A stretch of 64,000 nucleotides of DNA, from the NCBI RefSeq assembly GCF_021568285.1, contig NZ_JAKGTQ010000001.1, forward strand, positions 1,279,720-1,343,719, in the 5' to 3' direction. The notes beneath the pieces are model-generated. The model had not been told where the DNA came from. It worked only from the letters and a program-made list of their open reading frames with translations, and did not search any database. Each line of letters begins with the position of its first letter. The stretch's first letter is position 1. The stretch is from Rheinheimera sp. UJ63. Lineage in GTDB: Bacteria > Pseudomonadota > Gammaproteobacteria > Enterobacterales > Alteromonadaceae. Both the position numbers and the translations under genes were made by a program. Shown piece after piece: positions 29,967 to 43,373 of this stretch.

Positions 29967-31070
29967 ATGCAATTTGTGATTAACCGTGACGCCTTACTGA
30001 AGCCTCTACAAATGGTCTCGGGTGCTATTGAGCGCCGCCATAATTTGCCAATTTTATCGAATGTGTTATTGGATGTTAGCGCCGATACACTGTCACTGAC
30101 CGGTACCGATTTAGAAGTGGAGTTGGTTGCTAGCACGGTACAATTGCAAGTACACAGTGCGGGGCGGATTACTGTGCCGGCAAAAAAGCTGTTAGATATT
30201 TGCCGCAGCTTACCGGAAAACAGCGATATCGCAGTGCAGGTGCAAGGTGAAAATTGTATTTTAAGCAGTGGCAAAACCAAATTTACGTTATCCACGCTCA
30301 ATGCTGCTGAATACCCCAATTTAGAAACCTGGCAAGGCGAGGTTGAGTTATCACTGACTCGCCAACAGTTGCGCAAGTTATTAGATGATACGGCCTTTTC
30401 GATGGCCAATCAGGACGTACGCTATTATTTAAATGGTTTGTTGTTTGAAGTAGATAACGGCAACTTATCTGCAGTGGCCACTGATGGCCATCGTTTAGCC
30501 ATGAGTACCTTAGCGTTGCCGTCTTATGCTGGCCAACAAAAGCAGATTATTATTCCACGCAAAGGTGTTTTAGAAATTATGCGCTTGCTGGCGAATGATG
30601 AGCAGTTGGTCACCTTGAGCCTTGGCCAAAATCATATTCGTTTAAGTGACAGCAGTTTTAGTTTTAGCAGTAAATTAATTGATGGCCGTTTCCCCGATTA
30701 CCGTCGTGTGTTGCCGCGCAACAGTACCAAGCAAGTAACCGCGCATCGTACCGTATTAAAAGATGCCTGTACTCGCGCCTCTATTTTATCGAATGAAAAA
30801 TACCGCGGTGTGCGTTTTACCCTAAGTTCTTCTGAACTGCAGATTGTGGCGAACAACCCTGAACACGAGCAAGCAGAAGAAGTGATCGAAGTGGAGTACG
30901 AAGGGGATAACCTCGAAATTGGTTTTAATGTCGGTTATTTACTGGATGTATTAAATAGCTTGAATACCGATCTGGTGATCCTGAATTTAAATGATTCCAA
31001 TTCTAGTGCCTTAATAGAAGGTGTGGGTAACGTTGGTGCTGCCTACGTTGTCATGCCGATGCGCTTATAA
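29967..31070 (+). CDS. dnaN: DNA polymerase III beta sliding clamp
   Basis: DnaN is the ring-shaped processivity clamp of DNA polymerase III and also triggers DnaA-ATP hydrolysis through Hda. The 367-residue protein begins MQFVINRDALLKPLQMVSGA and ends VGAAYVVMPMRL, both diagnostic. The three clamp domains are present by length. It is in the dnaA-dnaN-recF-gyrB operon, 19 nt before recF. Confidence 0.98.
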   Translation: MQFVINRDALLKPLQMVSGAIERRHNLPILSNVLLDVSADTLSLTGTDLEVELVASTVQLQVHSAGRITVPAKKLLDICRSLPENSDIAVQVQGENCILSSGKTKFTLSTLNAAEYPNLETWQGEVELSLTRQQLRKLLDDTAFSMANQDVRYYLNGLLFEVDNGNLSAVATDGHRLAMSTLALPSYAGQQKQIIIPRKGVLEIMRLLANDEQLVTLSLGQNHIRLSDSSFSFSSKLIDGRFPDYRRVLPRNSTKQVTAHRTVLKDACTRASILSNEKYRGVRFTLSSSELQIVANNPEHEQAEEVIEVEYEGDNLEIGFNVGYLLDVLNSLNTDLVILNLNDSNSSALIEGVGNVGAAYVVMPMRL

Positions 31071-31089
31071 TTCTGTTGTTGTCTAAAGC

Positions 31090-34610
<3,521 letters not shown>

Positions 34611-34626
34611 CCGCACAATACCAAGT

Positions 34627-34644
34627 AGGGGCTTTTCAGCCCCT
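34627..34644 (+). terminator. Hairpin between gyrB and glyQ, weak terminator
   Basis: AGGGGCT, a TTTC loop and AGCCCCT make a perfect 7-bp stem 16 nt after the gyrB stop. The following CAGTTATTTT is only partly T-rich. It may reduce rather than stop transcription into glyQ. Confidence 0.5.
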
Positions 34645-34670
34645 CAGTTATTTTAGTGAGTTAGTAGCGC

Positions 34671-35597
34671 ATGCATAAATACGATACGAAAACCTTTCAG
34701 GGGCTAATCTTAGCCTTGCAGGATTACTGGGCGCGTCAAGGCTGCGTTATTGTTCAGCCGTTAGACTTAGAAGTGGGCGCAGGTACTTTTCATCCTATGA
34801 CCTTCCTGCGTTCGTTAGGCCCCGAGCCAACCAACGTTGCTTATGTGCAACCTTGTCGTCGGCCTACGGATGGTCGTTATGGCGAAAATCCAAACCGTTT
34901 ACAACATTACTATCAGTTCCAAGTTATCCTGAAACCCTCACCTGATAATATTCAGGAGTTGTACTTAGGCTCTTTAGAAGAGTTAGGTTTAGATACCTTG
35001 GTACATGATATTCGCTTTGTCGAAGACAACTGGGAATCGCCTACGTTAGGTGCTTGGGGTTTAGGATGGGAAGTGTGGTTAAACGGCATGGAAGTCACAC
35101 AGTTCACTTATTTCCAGCAAGTCGGTGGCTTAGAGTGTCGTCCGGTGACCGGTGAGATTACCTACGGCCTAGAGCGTCTGGCCATGTATATCCAAGGTGT
35201 TGATTCCATCTATGATCTCGTTTGGGCTGATGGCCCCTTAGGCCGTGTGACTTATGGAGACGTATTCCATCAGAATGAAGTTGAACAATCAACTTACAAC
35301 TTTGAACATGCCGATGTACCTGCCTTGTTTAGCTACTTTGACCAGTGTGAAAAAGAAAGCCAATATCTGATTGAAAAAGGCTTGGCATTACCAGCCTACG
35401 AAAAAGTCATGAAAGCGTCGCATGCTTTTAACTTATTAGATGCCCGACACGCCATTTCGGTAACTGAGCGTCAGCGTTATATCTTACGAGTACGGGCGCT
35501 CGCTAAAGCCTGTGCCGAAGCTTATTTTGCCGCACGTGAAAAGTTAGGCTTTCCGCTTTGTAAAACGCAGCCTGCAGTTCAAAAGGAGGCCAAATAA
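34671..35597 (+). CDS. glyQ: Glycyl-tRNA synthetase alpha subunit
   Basis: GlyQ carries the catalytic class II core of the tetrameric (alpha2-beta2) glycyl-tRNA synthetase. The 308-residue protein begins [20 protein letters not shown] and has the family blocks [39 protein letters not shown] and [20 protein letters not shown]. It overlaps glyS by one base (TAATG), so the two subunits should be made in equal amounts. Confidence 0.98.
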   Translation: MHKYDTKTFQGLILALQDYWARQGCVIVQPLDLEVGAGTFHPMTFLRSLGPEPTNVAYVQPCRRPTDGRYGENPNRLQHYYQFQVILKPSPDNIQELYLGSLEELGLDTLVHDIRFVEDNWESPTLGAWGLGWEVWLNGMEVTQFTYFQQVGGLECRPVTGEITYGLERLAMYIQGVDSIYDLVWADGPLGRVTYGDVFHQNEVEQSTYNFEHADVPALFSYFDQCEKESQYLIEKGLALPAYEKVMKASHAFNLLDARHAISVTERQRYILRVRALAKACAEAYFAAREKLGFPLCKTQPAVQKEAK

Positions 35598-37654
35598 TGA
35601 GCGCTCAGGATTTTCTGGTTGAGATTGGTACTGAAGAGTTACCACCAAAAGCACTGACAACCTTAGCCACGGCTTTTGCAGACAACATTACGGCGGAATT
35701 AGCCAAATTAGAATTACAACATGGCACGGTGCAATGGTACGCTGCACCGCGTCGCTTAGCTGTGCGCGTTAATCAATTAGCGGCACAACAAGCTGACAAA
35801 GTAGTAGAAAAGCGTGGCCCTGCTATAGCAGCCGCCTTTGATAAAGCGGGTGAGCCCACCAAGGCTGCTCAAGGCTGGGCCGCAGGTTGTGGCATTAGCG
35901 TGGCAGAAGCCGAGCGCTTAGAGACCGATAAAGGCGCTTGGTTGTTGTGTAAACAATTACAAAAAGGCCAAAGTACCACCGCGTTATTAGCCGAGGTGAT
36001 TACTAGCGCTTTAGCCAAACTGCCCATCGCCAAACCGATGCGCTGGGGCAATTCCGATGCTGAATTTATTCGGCCTGTGCATACCATTATTATGCTGTAC
36101 GGTGCTGCTGTTGTTCCTGCAACCATTTTAGGTCGACAAAGCGGTAATCAAACGCACGGCCATCGTTTCCATGCGCCGGCTAAAGTTACCGTAAAAGATG
36201 CTGATGCTTACTTAGCCGTGTTAGAACAAGCTTATGTCATTGCTGACTTTAGTCGTCGTAAAGCCTTTATTGCTGAGCACGTTACTGCTGCAGCTAAACA
36301 GCTCGATGCACAAGTGCAATGGGATGATGCCCTGCTCGAAGAAGTGACCGCCTTAGTAGAATGGCCGGTTGTTTTAGTGGGAAGCTTTGAAGAAAGTTTC
36401 TTGCAAGTGCCAGCTGAGCCACTTATTTCAACCATGAAAGACAACCAAAAATACTTCCCGTTGCGTGATCAGCAAGGCAAGTTATTAAACAAATTTGTGT
36501 TTGTCGCGAACATCGCCAGTAAAGATCCGCAGCAAATTATCTCGGGTAACGAGAAAGTGGTGCGGCCGCGTTTATCAGATGCACAGTTCTTCTTTAATAC
36601 CGATCGCAAAACTAAGTTAGTGGATCGCTTAGAAAGCTTAAGCACCGTGTTATTCCAACAGCAATTAGGTACCTTAGCGGAAAAATCGGAGCGGATCAGT
36701 CAGGTTGCTGCCTATATTGCTAAGCAAATTGGTGCTGATGAAACGGCGGCAGCACGCGCCGGTTTATTATCTAAAACCGATTTAATGACCAATATGGTCG
36801 GTGAGTTCCCAGAGGTACAAGGTATTATGGGAATGCACTATGCACGCTTAGATGGTGAAGCGGATACCGTAGCATTAGCGCTCAATGAGCAATATATGCC
36901 GCGTTTTGCCGGTGATCAATTACCGAGTCGTTTAGAAGGTGCCGCAGTAGCTATTGCCGATAAATTAGATACTTTAGTCGGTATTTTCGGCATTGGCCAA
37001 GTGCCGAAAGGGGATAAAGATCCTTTTGCACTGCGTCGTGCAGCCATTGGTGCTTTGCGTATTATGGTCGAAAAGCAACTGCCATTAGACTTAGTCGACT
37101 TAATTCGCTTTAGCCAGCAGACTTTTGGCTGTAAATTGACGCATTCAGAGGTGGCTAATGACGTCGTCGACTTTATGCTAGGCCGCTTCCGTGCTTGGTA
37201 TCAAGACGAAGGTTACAGCATTGATGTGATCCAAGCCGTACTTGCGCGCCGTCCAACCAACCCTGCAGACTTTGACCGTCGGGTGAAGGCGGTAGCCGCG
37301 TTCCGTAAGCTTGAGGCCGCCTTAGCGCTGGCAGCAGCGAATAAACGCGTTGCAAATATTCTTGCTAAGGTAGACACCGCCATAGCGGATACTGTGCAAG
37401 AAAACTTACTGCAGGAAAGCGCGGAGCAAGCGTTGTTTAGTGCGATAAAGGCAGAGCAAGTGTATCAGGCGAGTGTTAGTGATTACACCAGCGCGTTAAG
37501 CCATCTTGCCGCCTTACGTGAGGTAATTGATCATTTCTTTGATCAAGTGATGGTCAATGCAGATGATGCCGCCGTAAGGGCGAATCGTTTAGCGTTATTA
37601 AAACAGTTACGCGAATTATTTTTGCAGGTTGCTGATATCTCAGTATTGCAATAA
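35597..37654 (+). CDS. glyS: Glycyl-tRNA synthetase beta subunit
   Basis: GlyS binds tRNA-Gly and is needed for charging. The 685-residue protein begins [20 protein letters not shown]. It contains [27 protein letters not shown] and the HD-like [21 protein letters not shown] segment, with a C-terminal anticodon-binding region. It is normal in length. A bidirectional terminator follows. Confidence 0.98.
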   Translation: MSAQDFLVEIGTEELPPKALTTLATAFADNITAELAKLELQHGTVQWYAAPRRLAVRVNQLAAQQADKVVEKRGPAIAAAFDKAGEPTKAAQGWAAGCGISVAEAERLETDKGAWLLCKQLQKGQSTTALLAEVITSALAKLPIAKPMRWGNSDAEFIRPVHTIIMLYGAAVVPATILGRQSGNQTHGHRFHAPAKVTVKDADAYLAVLEQAYVIADFSRRKAFIAEHVTAAAKQLDAQVQWDDALLEEVTALVEWPVVLVGSFEESFLQVPAEPLISTMKDNQKYFPLRDQQGKLLNKFVFVANIASKDPQQIISGNEKVVRPRLSDAQFFFNTDRKTKLVDRLESLSTVLFQQQLGTLAEKSERISQVAAYIAKQIGADETAAARAGLLSKTDLMTNMVGEFPEVQGIMGMHYARLDGEADTVALALNEQYMPRFAGDQLPSRLEGAAVAIADKLDTLVGIFGIGQVPKGDKDPFALRRAAIGALRIMVEKQLPLDLVDLIRFSQQTFGCKLTHSEVANDVVDFMLGRFRAWYQDEGYSIDVIQAVLARRPTNPADFDRRVKAVAAFRKLEAALALAAANKRVANILAKVDTAIADTVQENLLQESAEQALFSAIKAEQVYQASVSDYTSALSHLAALREVIDHFFDQVMVNADDAAVRANRLALLKQLRELFLQVADISVLQ

Positions 37655-37667
37655 GCCATAAATCGTT

Positions 37668-37696
37668 AAAAAAGCCAGCATGTTGCTGGCTTTTTT
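37668..37696. terminator. Bidirectional terminator between glyS and rlmF
   Basis: AAAAAAGCCAGCA, a TGT loop and TGCTGGCTTTTTT form a perfect stem with A and T runs on both sides. It serves glyS on the plus strand and the convergent rlmF on the minus strand. Confidence 0.95.
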
Positions 37697-37738
37697 GTTG
37701 CTGTGCCATCTAAATAAAGGCTCTGCCTTGTCAGGCTA

Positions 37739-38644
37739 TTAACCTGGCTGAAAGCGCCAAGCTAATAGTAAACTGCTCTTTTGGCCTTGCTGCATCTTCA
37801 ATTGTTTCACTTCAACCGTGTGATATTGTTTTAATAAAGCGAGTAATGGCTTGTGGTGTTTTTGCTGTGAGACCAGAGTGGTAAACCAGCCAACTTGTTT
37901 AGCAAATAATGCGCTCTCTTTAATCATATTGCTAATAAAAACAAGTTCGCCGCCATCACACCATAGCTCATGGTTATTCCCCGAAAAATTGCGACCTTGC
38001 TTGGCTTTACCGAGCTTTTGCCATTTTTGTTGGTTAACCGCTTGTGCTTCAGCCGCGGAACGATAGAAGGGCGGATTACACACCACTAAATCAACATACT
38101 CCTGCGCGTGGATAATACTTTGAAAAATCTGTGAAGGTTTGGCTTGTAAGCGCAAACTAATCATCCCTTTTAAGCGAGCGTTGGCGCTAATAATGGTGTT
38201 GGCGATGTTCAGAGCTTGCTGATCAATATCGCTGCCGACAACCTGCCAGCCGAAACTGCGTGTCGCTAAAATAGGGTAAATGCAATTCGCGCCACAACCA
38301 ATATCCAGCATCCGTACTTGTTTACCCTGTGGTACTTGCCCCTGATGTTGCGGCAGTTGACTAAGCAAGTCGGCCGCATAATGTAAATAATCAGCACGGC
38401 CTGGGATCGGTGGGCAGAGGTAGCCTGAGGGTAATTGCCAAAAATCAATTTGGTAATAGCTTGCTAAGATGGCCGCATTGAGATGTTGTACCGCCTGACT
38501 GTCACTGAAATCTATGGTGGCAGCACCGGTTGGTGTGCGGGTTAAAAATGGCGTTAATGCAGGATATTTAGCACAGAGTGTTGGCAAATCATAACGGCCA
38601 TGATGCGGATTTCTGGGGTGAAGTTTTGAAGGTTCGCTGGTCAT
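37739..38644 (-). CDS. rlmF: 23S rRNA (adenine1618-N6)-methyltransferase RlmF
   Basis: RlmF methylates N6 of A1618 of 23S rRNA. I start it at the ATG at 38642-38644, giving 301 residues (E. coli about 308) that begin MTSEPSKLHPRNPHHGRYDL. The HPRNxHxGRYD opening is the family mark. The SAM-binding motif is MLDIGCGANCIYPI, and the catalytic tetrad is NPPF in VVCNPPFYRSAAEA. The open frame extends 27 codons further upstream without a good ribosome site. Confidence 0.93.
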   Translation of the reverse strand: MTSEPSKLHPRNPHHGRYDLPTLCAKYPALTPFLTRTPTGAATIDFSDSQAVQHLNAAILASYYQIDFWQLPSGYLCPPIPGRADYLHYAADLLSQLPQHQGQVPQGKQVRMLDIGCGANCIYPILATRSFGWQVVGSDIDQQALNIANTIISANARLKGMISLRLQAKPSQIFQSIIHAQEYVDLVVCNPPFYRSAAEAQAVNQQKWQKLGKAKQGRNFSGNNHELWCDGGELVFISNMIKESALFAKQVGWFTTLVSQQKHHKPLLALLKQYHTVEVKQLKMQQGQKSSLLLAWRFQPG

Positions 38645-38773
38645 AATCTTTAGTAGTAAGCACTTTGCACTAAGTGTAATAGAATGCCGCTTGGGCTGCG
38701 AGTTAAACTCGCCACAATAAAGCACAAGCTTCGGCTAGCGGATAAAATATTACTCATTTAAAAGGAGCTTGCC

Positions 38774-39172
38774 ATGGCGCAAAAATATATCAGTTGTATC
38801 AGTTTATTAGTAACGGATTATGATGCGGCGATTCAATTTTACACGCAGTGTTTAGGTTTTAACTTATTAGAAGATACCCTGCTATCCGCCGATAAACGCT
38901 GGGTAAAAGTCGCCCCACCAGGCGCACAAACTGCGATCTTGCTGGCTAAAGCAAGTAATGCACAGCAACTTGCCTTGGTCGGCTGTCAAACCGCAGATCG
39001 GGTAGGCCTGTTTTTACAAACAGACCATTTTTGGCAAGACTACGAGAAAATGTGCGAGCAAGGCGTCGTGTTTTTGGAAGCGCCTCGTGAGGAAACGTAT
39101 GCCACCGTAGTGGTGTTTCAAGATTTGTATGGTAATAAATGGGATTTACTGCAGCCTAAACAACCCGCCTAG
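38774..39172 (+). CDS. VOC (glyoxalase/dioxygenase-fold) family protein
   Basis: A 132-residue single VOC module pair. It begins YISCISLLVTDYDAAIQFYT after MAQK and has CLGFNLLEDTLL and a C-terminal VVFQDLYGNKWDLLQP. The DLYGN motif is typical of glyoxalase/bleomycin-resistance fold proteins. The substrate cannot be told. A good AAAAGGAG lies ahead of the ATG. It is divergent from rlmF. Confidence 0.88.
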   Translation: MAQKYISCISLLVTDYDAAIQFYTQCLGFNLLEDTLLSADKRWVKVAPPGAQTAILLAKASNAQQLALVGCQTADRVGLFLQTDHFWQDYEKMCEQGVVFLEAPREETYATVVVFQDLYGNKWDLLQPKQPA

Positions 39173-39180
39173 CAACAGTA

Positions 39181-39606
39181 TTAACTTTTAAAACCGTTCA
39201 CAAACTCAGCATCTGGCAAGGCTTGTTGCAGCCATTGCTGCAACGGATGCATTTGTTCCAGCCGAAATTTGTATTGCACGCGAAGCTGGCCATTTAAGTC
39301 AAAATCGATAAAACCGAGTTTATCTTCTTGCCACAGTGTGATGTGTTTAATGCTGCGAAGCGGGGCGCTGTCCATGCCGACACGCAGTTTTTGTTCCTGA
39401 ACAGCAAAAAGCCTCAGGATGTCTTTGCTATAAATATACTCGTCATCACTCAGCGGCTTAGTTTTGCTGAAAAAAAACAGCTCTAAGCTAAATAGTAAAG
39501 CCGTGAAAAACAAACTTTGATAACCAAATAACCAAAATAAAAGCGCAATACCCAGCAGTATTAGCGCTTTTGCAGCAATAGAGTCTTTAATCAGTGGCCA
39601 AAGCAT
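39181..39606 (-). CDS. Small two-helix membrane protein of unknown function
   Basis: A 141-residue protein that I do not recognise. Residues about 12-47 form two adjoining hydrophobic helices (ALILLGIALLFWLFGYQSLF and FTALLFSLELFFF). The rest is a soluble part rich in beta strands (LGFIDFDLNGQLRVQYKFRL), probably cytoplasmic, a layout seen in membrane-tethered PH-like domains. It converges with the VOC gene, with 8 nt between the stops. Confidence 0.65.
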   Translation of the reverse strand: MLWPLIKDSIAAKALILLGIALLFWLFGYQSLFFTALLFSLELFFFSKTKPLSDDEYIYSKDILRLFAVQEQKLRVGMDSAPLRSIKHITLWQEDKLGFIDFDLNGQLRVQYKFRLEQMHPLQQWLQQALPDAEFVNGFKS

Positions 39607-39691
39607 AGATAACAGCTGAATAAGTTAACATATAGTTACCTTAAATAACCTCGCTAGGCTCGTCAAGCGAGACCGTCTGTTAGCGACACGA

Positions 39692-41287
39692 TTAATTGCT
39701 TGCTGCTAATTCTGCTGTCTTAGCTTGTTGTACTAAGTTACGAACATCCTGCAGCAGTTGCTGTGCGTCATAGACAATGCCATCTTTAATGGTATAGCGC
39801 ACACCTTTAGTGCTTTCTGCTTCATTACTGTTGTTTAAGCGATAATGCCCGGTGCCATACAGCACTTTAAAATTGGCTAATGGGTTTTCAGCTACAATGA
39901 ACATATCGGCTTTTTTGCCCGGTACGATACTGCCGATTTCTTCGTCTAAACCCAGTGCAATAGCGCCATTAAGGGTTGCCGCTTGAATAACTTCCAGTGC
40001 ATTAAAGCCGGCTTCACGTAACAGTTCTAACTCTTGAATAAAGCCAAAACCGTAGATCTTATAGATATAACCGGCATCTGAACCGGTGGTAATACGACCA
40101 CCATGGTTTTTAAAGTCTTGTAGAAATTGCATCCACAACCGGTAATTTTCGCGCCAACGTACTTCATGCTCTGTAGTCCAATCAAACCAATACGAGCCAT
40201 GCGCATAACGGTTAGGGGTAAAAAAGCGGGTTAAGGTTGGTAAGGTATACTCATTATGCCATTCAGCATTCCGCTGCGCGGAGGCATCACGGCTAGCTTC
40301 ATAGATGGTTAGGGTGGGGTTAATAGTAAAATCGAGTTTAATAAGCTCATCTCGTACCGCAATCCATTTATCTGAGCCGGGTTTAGCTGCTTGTGCCCAT
40401 AATTCACCGGCAGCCGCGAAGCGATCTTGTTCATTTTGATAGTTATAGTTTGTCGGATAGTTTTGAACGGTTTGTCCATCAAACAATGCTTCAGGCAAAC
40501 CATACCAATGTTCCATCGAGCCCAGCCCCATGCGGGCACTGTCGACGACATTGGTGCGCATCACATTAAGTTGCGCATGATGCATCATGCTGCCAAGATT
40601 TTGTTTTTCAGCTTCATCTAAGGCTGCAGCCATAATGCTGGGCGTAGCACCAAAAAATTTAATACCTGCTGCTCCGGCTTTTTTGATGTCTTTAACCCAT
40701 TTACGTGCCTGATCCGGATTAAATACCGGCTGCGCTAAGCCTTGACCAAAGCCAACATAAGGCACGATCCTCGGCGCGACTATAGTATTCGCGGCGGCAG
40801 CTTTTACGTGCTTTAACGTCCATGCTAGGCCGTTAAAACTGCCAGGTTCTCTTACGGTGGTAATGCCATGCGCGAGCCAAAGCTTAAATACATATTCTGC
40901 AGGGATACCATTGGCTGAGCCGCCAATATGACCGTGCATATCAATAAAGCCAGGCAGGATATACATACCGCTGATATCCATTTCTTGATCGCCAGGCGCC
41001 GCTTGTGGTCGACTGGCAGGCAATACGGGCACATCAGGATAACCGACAATACTCACTTGTTTAATCCGGTCTTGCTCGATAACGATATCGACAGGCCCTA
41101 CCGGTGGCGCGCCTTCACCACTAATTAAAATCCCACCTCGAAGAATTAACCGCTTATAAGGGCCATCACCTTGGTTGCCGCGCTCAGGCGCTGAGGGCGT
41201 GCGCTCAGTGGTTTGGCCAAAAACGGCAGCAGGTAATACTGTTAAGGTTAAGGCAAGGGTTGTAAAAAGTAAGCGGCGCAGCAGCAT
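39692..41287 (-). CDS. Secreted amidohydrolase-family metal-dependent hydrolase
   Basis: A 531-residue exported protein of the imidazolonepropionase/prolidase-like amidohydrolase group. I start it at ATG 41285-41287, after GGAAATAATT; the frame runs four codons further. A signal peptide ends near VLPAAVFG (about residue 24). The metal motif HGH is in GFIDMHGHIGG (His118, His120). AAGIKFFG probably holds the bridging lysine, HHAQ a metal histidine, and TTGSDAG the metal aspartate. ATLNGAIALGLDEEIGSIVPGKKAD is the typical ending. The substrate is unknown. Confidence 0.88.
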   Translation of the reverse strand: MLLRRLLFTTLALTLTVLPAAVFGQTTERTPSAPERGNQGDGPYKRLILRGGILISGEGAPPVGPVDIVIEQDRIKQVSIVGYPDVPVLPASRPQAAPGDQEMDISGMYILPGFIDMHGHIGGSANGIPAEYVFKLWLAHGITTVREPGSFNGLAWTLKHVKAAAANTIVAPRIVPYVGFGQGLAQPVFNPDQARKWVKDIKKAGAAGIKFFGATPSIMAAALDEAEKQNLGSMMHHAQLNVMRTNVVDSARMGLGSMEHWYGLPEALFDGQTVQNYPTNYNYQNEQDRFAAAGELWAQAAKPGSDKWIAVRDELIKLDFTINPTLTIYEASRDASAQRNAEWHNEYTLPTLTRFFTPNRYAHGSYWFDWTTEHEVRWRENYRLWMQFLQDFKNHGGRITTGSDAGYIYKIYGFGFIQELELLREAGFNALEVIQAATLNGAIALGLDEEIGSIVPGKKADMFIVAENPLANFKVLYGTGHYRLNNSNEAESTKGVRYTIKDGIVYDAQQLLQDVRNLVQQAKTAELAASN

Positions 41288-41529
41288 AATTATTTCCACA
41301 AATATTTAGTGATGGCTAAGCAGTGTGGATAAATATCATTCAAGTCGCAACTTATTCCGTTAGTTAACGGCTTTGCTGCGGCAAAGTGCTTAAGATAAAT
41401 GATGTTTTATTGCTTGAGAGATTGTTGTTTATTTATTCATAACCAGACGATTGCGCATGTGCATTCAATAAACTAAATTAAAGTTGCTGTTAACGCAGCA
41501 AATGGATTAGCAAACAAGGACGAAACTAG

Positions 41530-41826
41530 ATGAAAAAAATACTATTGCTAGCATGAGTTGTTTATGGGGCTTGGCAGTTTTATGAAAAAAAACAGCCAGC
41601 GCAATCAGTAAGCCCGCTAGTACCGCATATATTACCTGACTATACTGAGCCGCTAAATAGAGCTCGTGCCGTTGCTGCAACTTCGTCTTTCCGTTGTGAT
41701 GGTCGTCAGCATTGCAGTCAGATGACTTCCCGTGAGGAAGCAGAGTTTTTTATTCGTAATTGTCCTGATACCAAAATGGATGGTGATAGAGATGGCATAC
41801 CTTGCGAAAACGATACGCGTTGGTAA
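41530..41826 (+). pseudogene. Excalibur calcium-binding domain gene interrupted by in-frame TGA
   Basis: From the ATG at 41530, which has AAGGA 9 nt upstream, the frame reads MKKILLLA, then TGA (41554-41556), then VVYGAWQFYEKKQPAQSV and on to TAA at 41826: 99 codons in all. After the stop the frame is intact and ends with the Excalibur pattern (RCDGRQHCSQMTSREEAEFF and DGDRDGIPCE, with conserved Cys and Asp). The TGA falls inside the hydrophobic N-terminal anchor, where Trp (TGG) would fit. No alternative in-frame start precedes the domain. A point nonsense mutation, a sequencing error or UGA read-through are the options. Confidence 0.75.
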
Positions 41827-41843
41827 ATAAATAGGGAATTGAT

Positions 41844-42092
41844 TTAGTTAAGGTTTTTTTTTATCACATAGCGATAAGGTAAAACGGAAGTATCACTAAT
41901 GACTAGCTCATGTTCCATAAAGCGACAAAAAGCGGGAATATCACGTGTAGTGGCTGGATCATCGGCGATAATCAACAAGGTTTCACCATTTTGCATTTTA
42001 CGGATCTGTAGTCTTACCATCATCACTGGCTCTGGGCAGCGTAGGCCTAGGGCATCTAAGGTGTGATCGGCATGCTGAAATTCATCTGCCAT
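41844..42092 (-). CDS. tusA: Sulfur carrier protein TusA
   Basis: TusA accepts sulfur from IscS and passes it on for 2-thiouridine formation in tRNA, the same U34 that MnmE/MnmG modify. I start at ATG 42090-42092, giving 82 codons with stop removed and 81-82 residues beginning [22 protein letters not shown]. The active Cys19 is in [25 protein letters not shown] is the family signature, as in E. coli. An upstream open extension of nine codons has no ribosome site. Confidence 0.95.
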   Translation of the reverse strand: MADEFQHADHTLDALGLRCPEPVMMVRLQIRKMQNGETLLIIADDPATTRDIPAFCRFMEHELVISDTSVLPYRYVIKKNLN

Positions 42093-42136
42093 TGATAACT
42101 CCAATAATATAAGACGCAAATTAACGACAAGCCATT

Positions 42137-42158
42137 AAAAAAGGCCGTATCAACGGCC
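42137..42158 (-). terminator. Terminator after fadBA
   Basis: On the minus strand GGCCGT, a TGAT loop and ACGGCC are followed by six T. The hairpin lies 34 nt after the fadA stop and 45 nt before tusA, so it separates the two transcripts. Confidence 0.9.
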
Positions 42159-42191
42159 ATATTCTAAGCGATTGTGTTACAAGCTGCCAGC

Positions 42192-43373
<1,182 letters not shown>

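Noticed and set aside
41324..41332. Perfect DnaA box (TTATCCACA, minus) upstream of the amidohydrolase
   Set aside because: It is a single isolated copy, with no cluster or AT-rich unwinding region around it; single 9-mers are expected by chance in a genome.
41554..41556. Selenocysteine reading of the UGA in the Excalibur gene
   Set aside because: No SECIS-like hairpin is evident just after the UGA, and the position is in a membrane anchor where Trp fits better than a redox residue.
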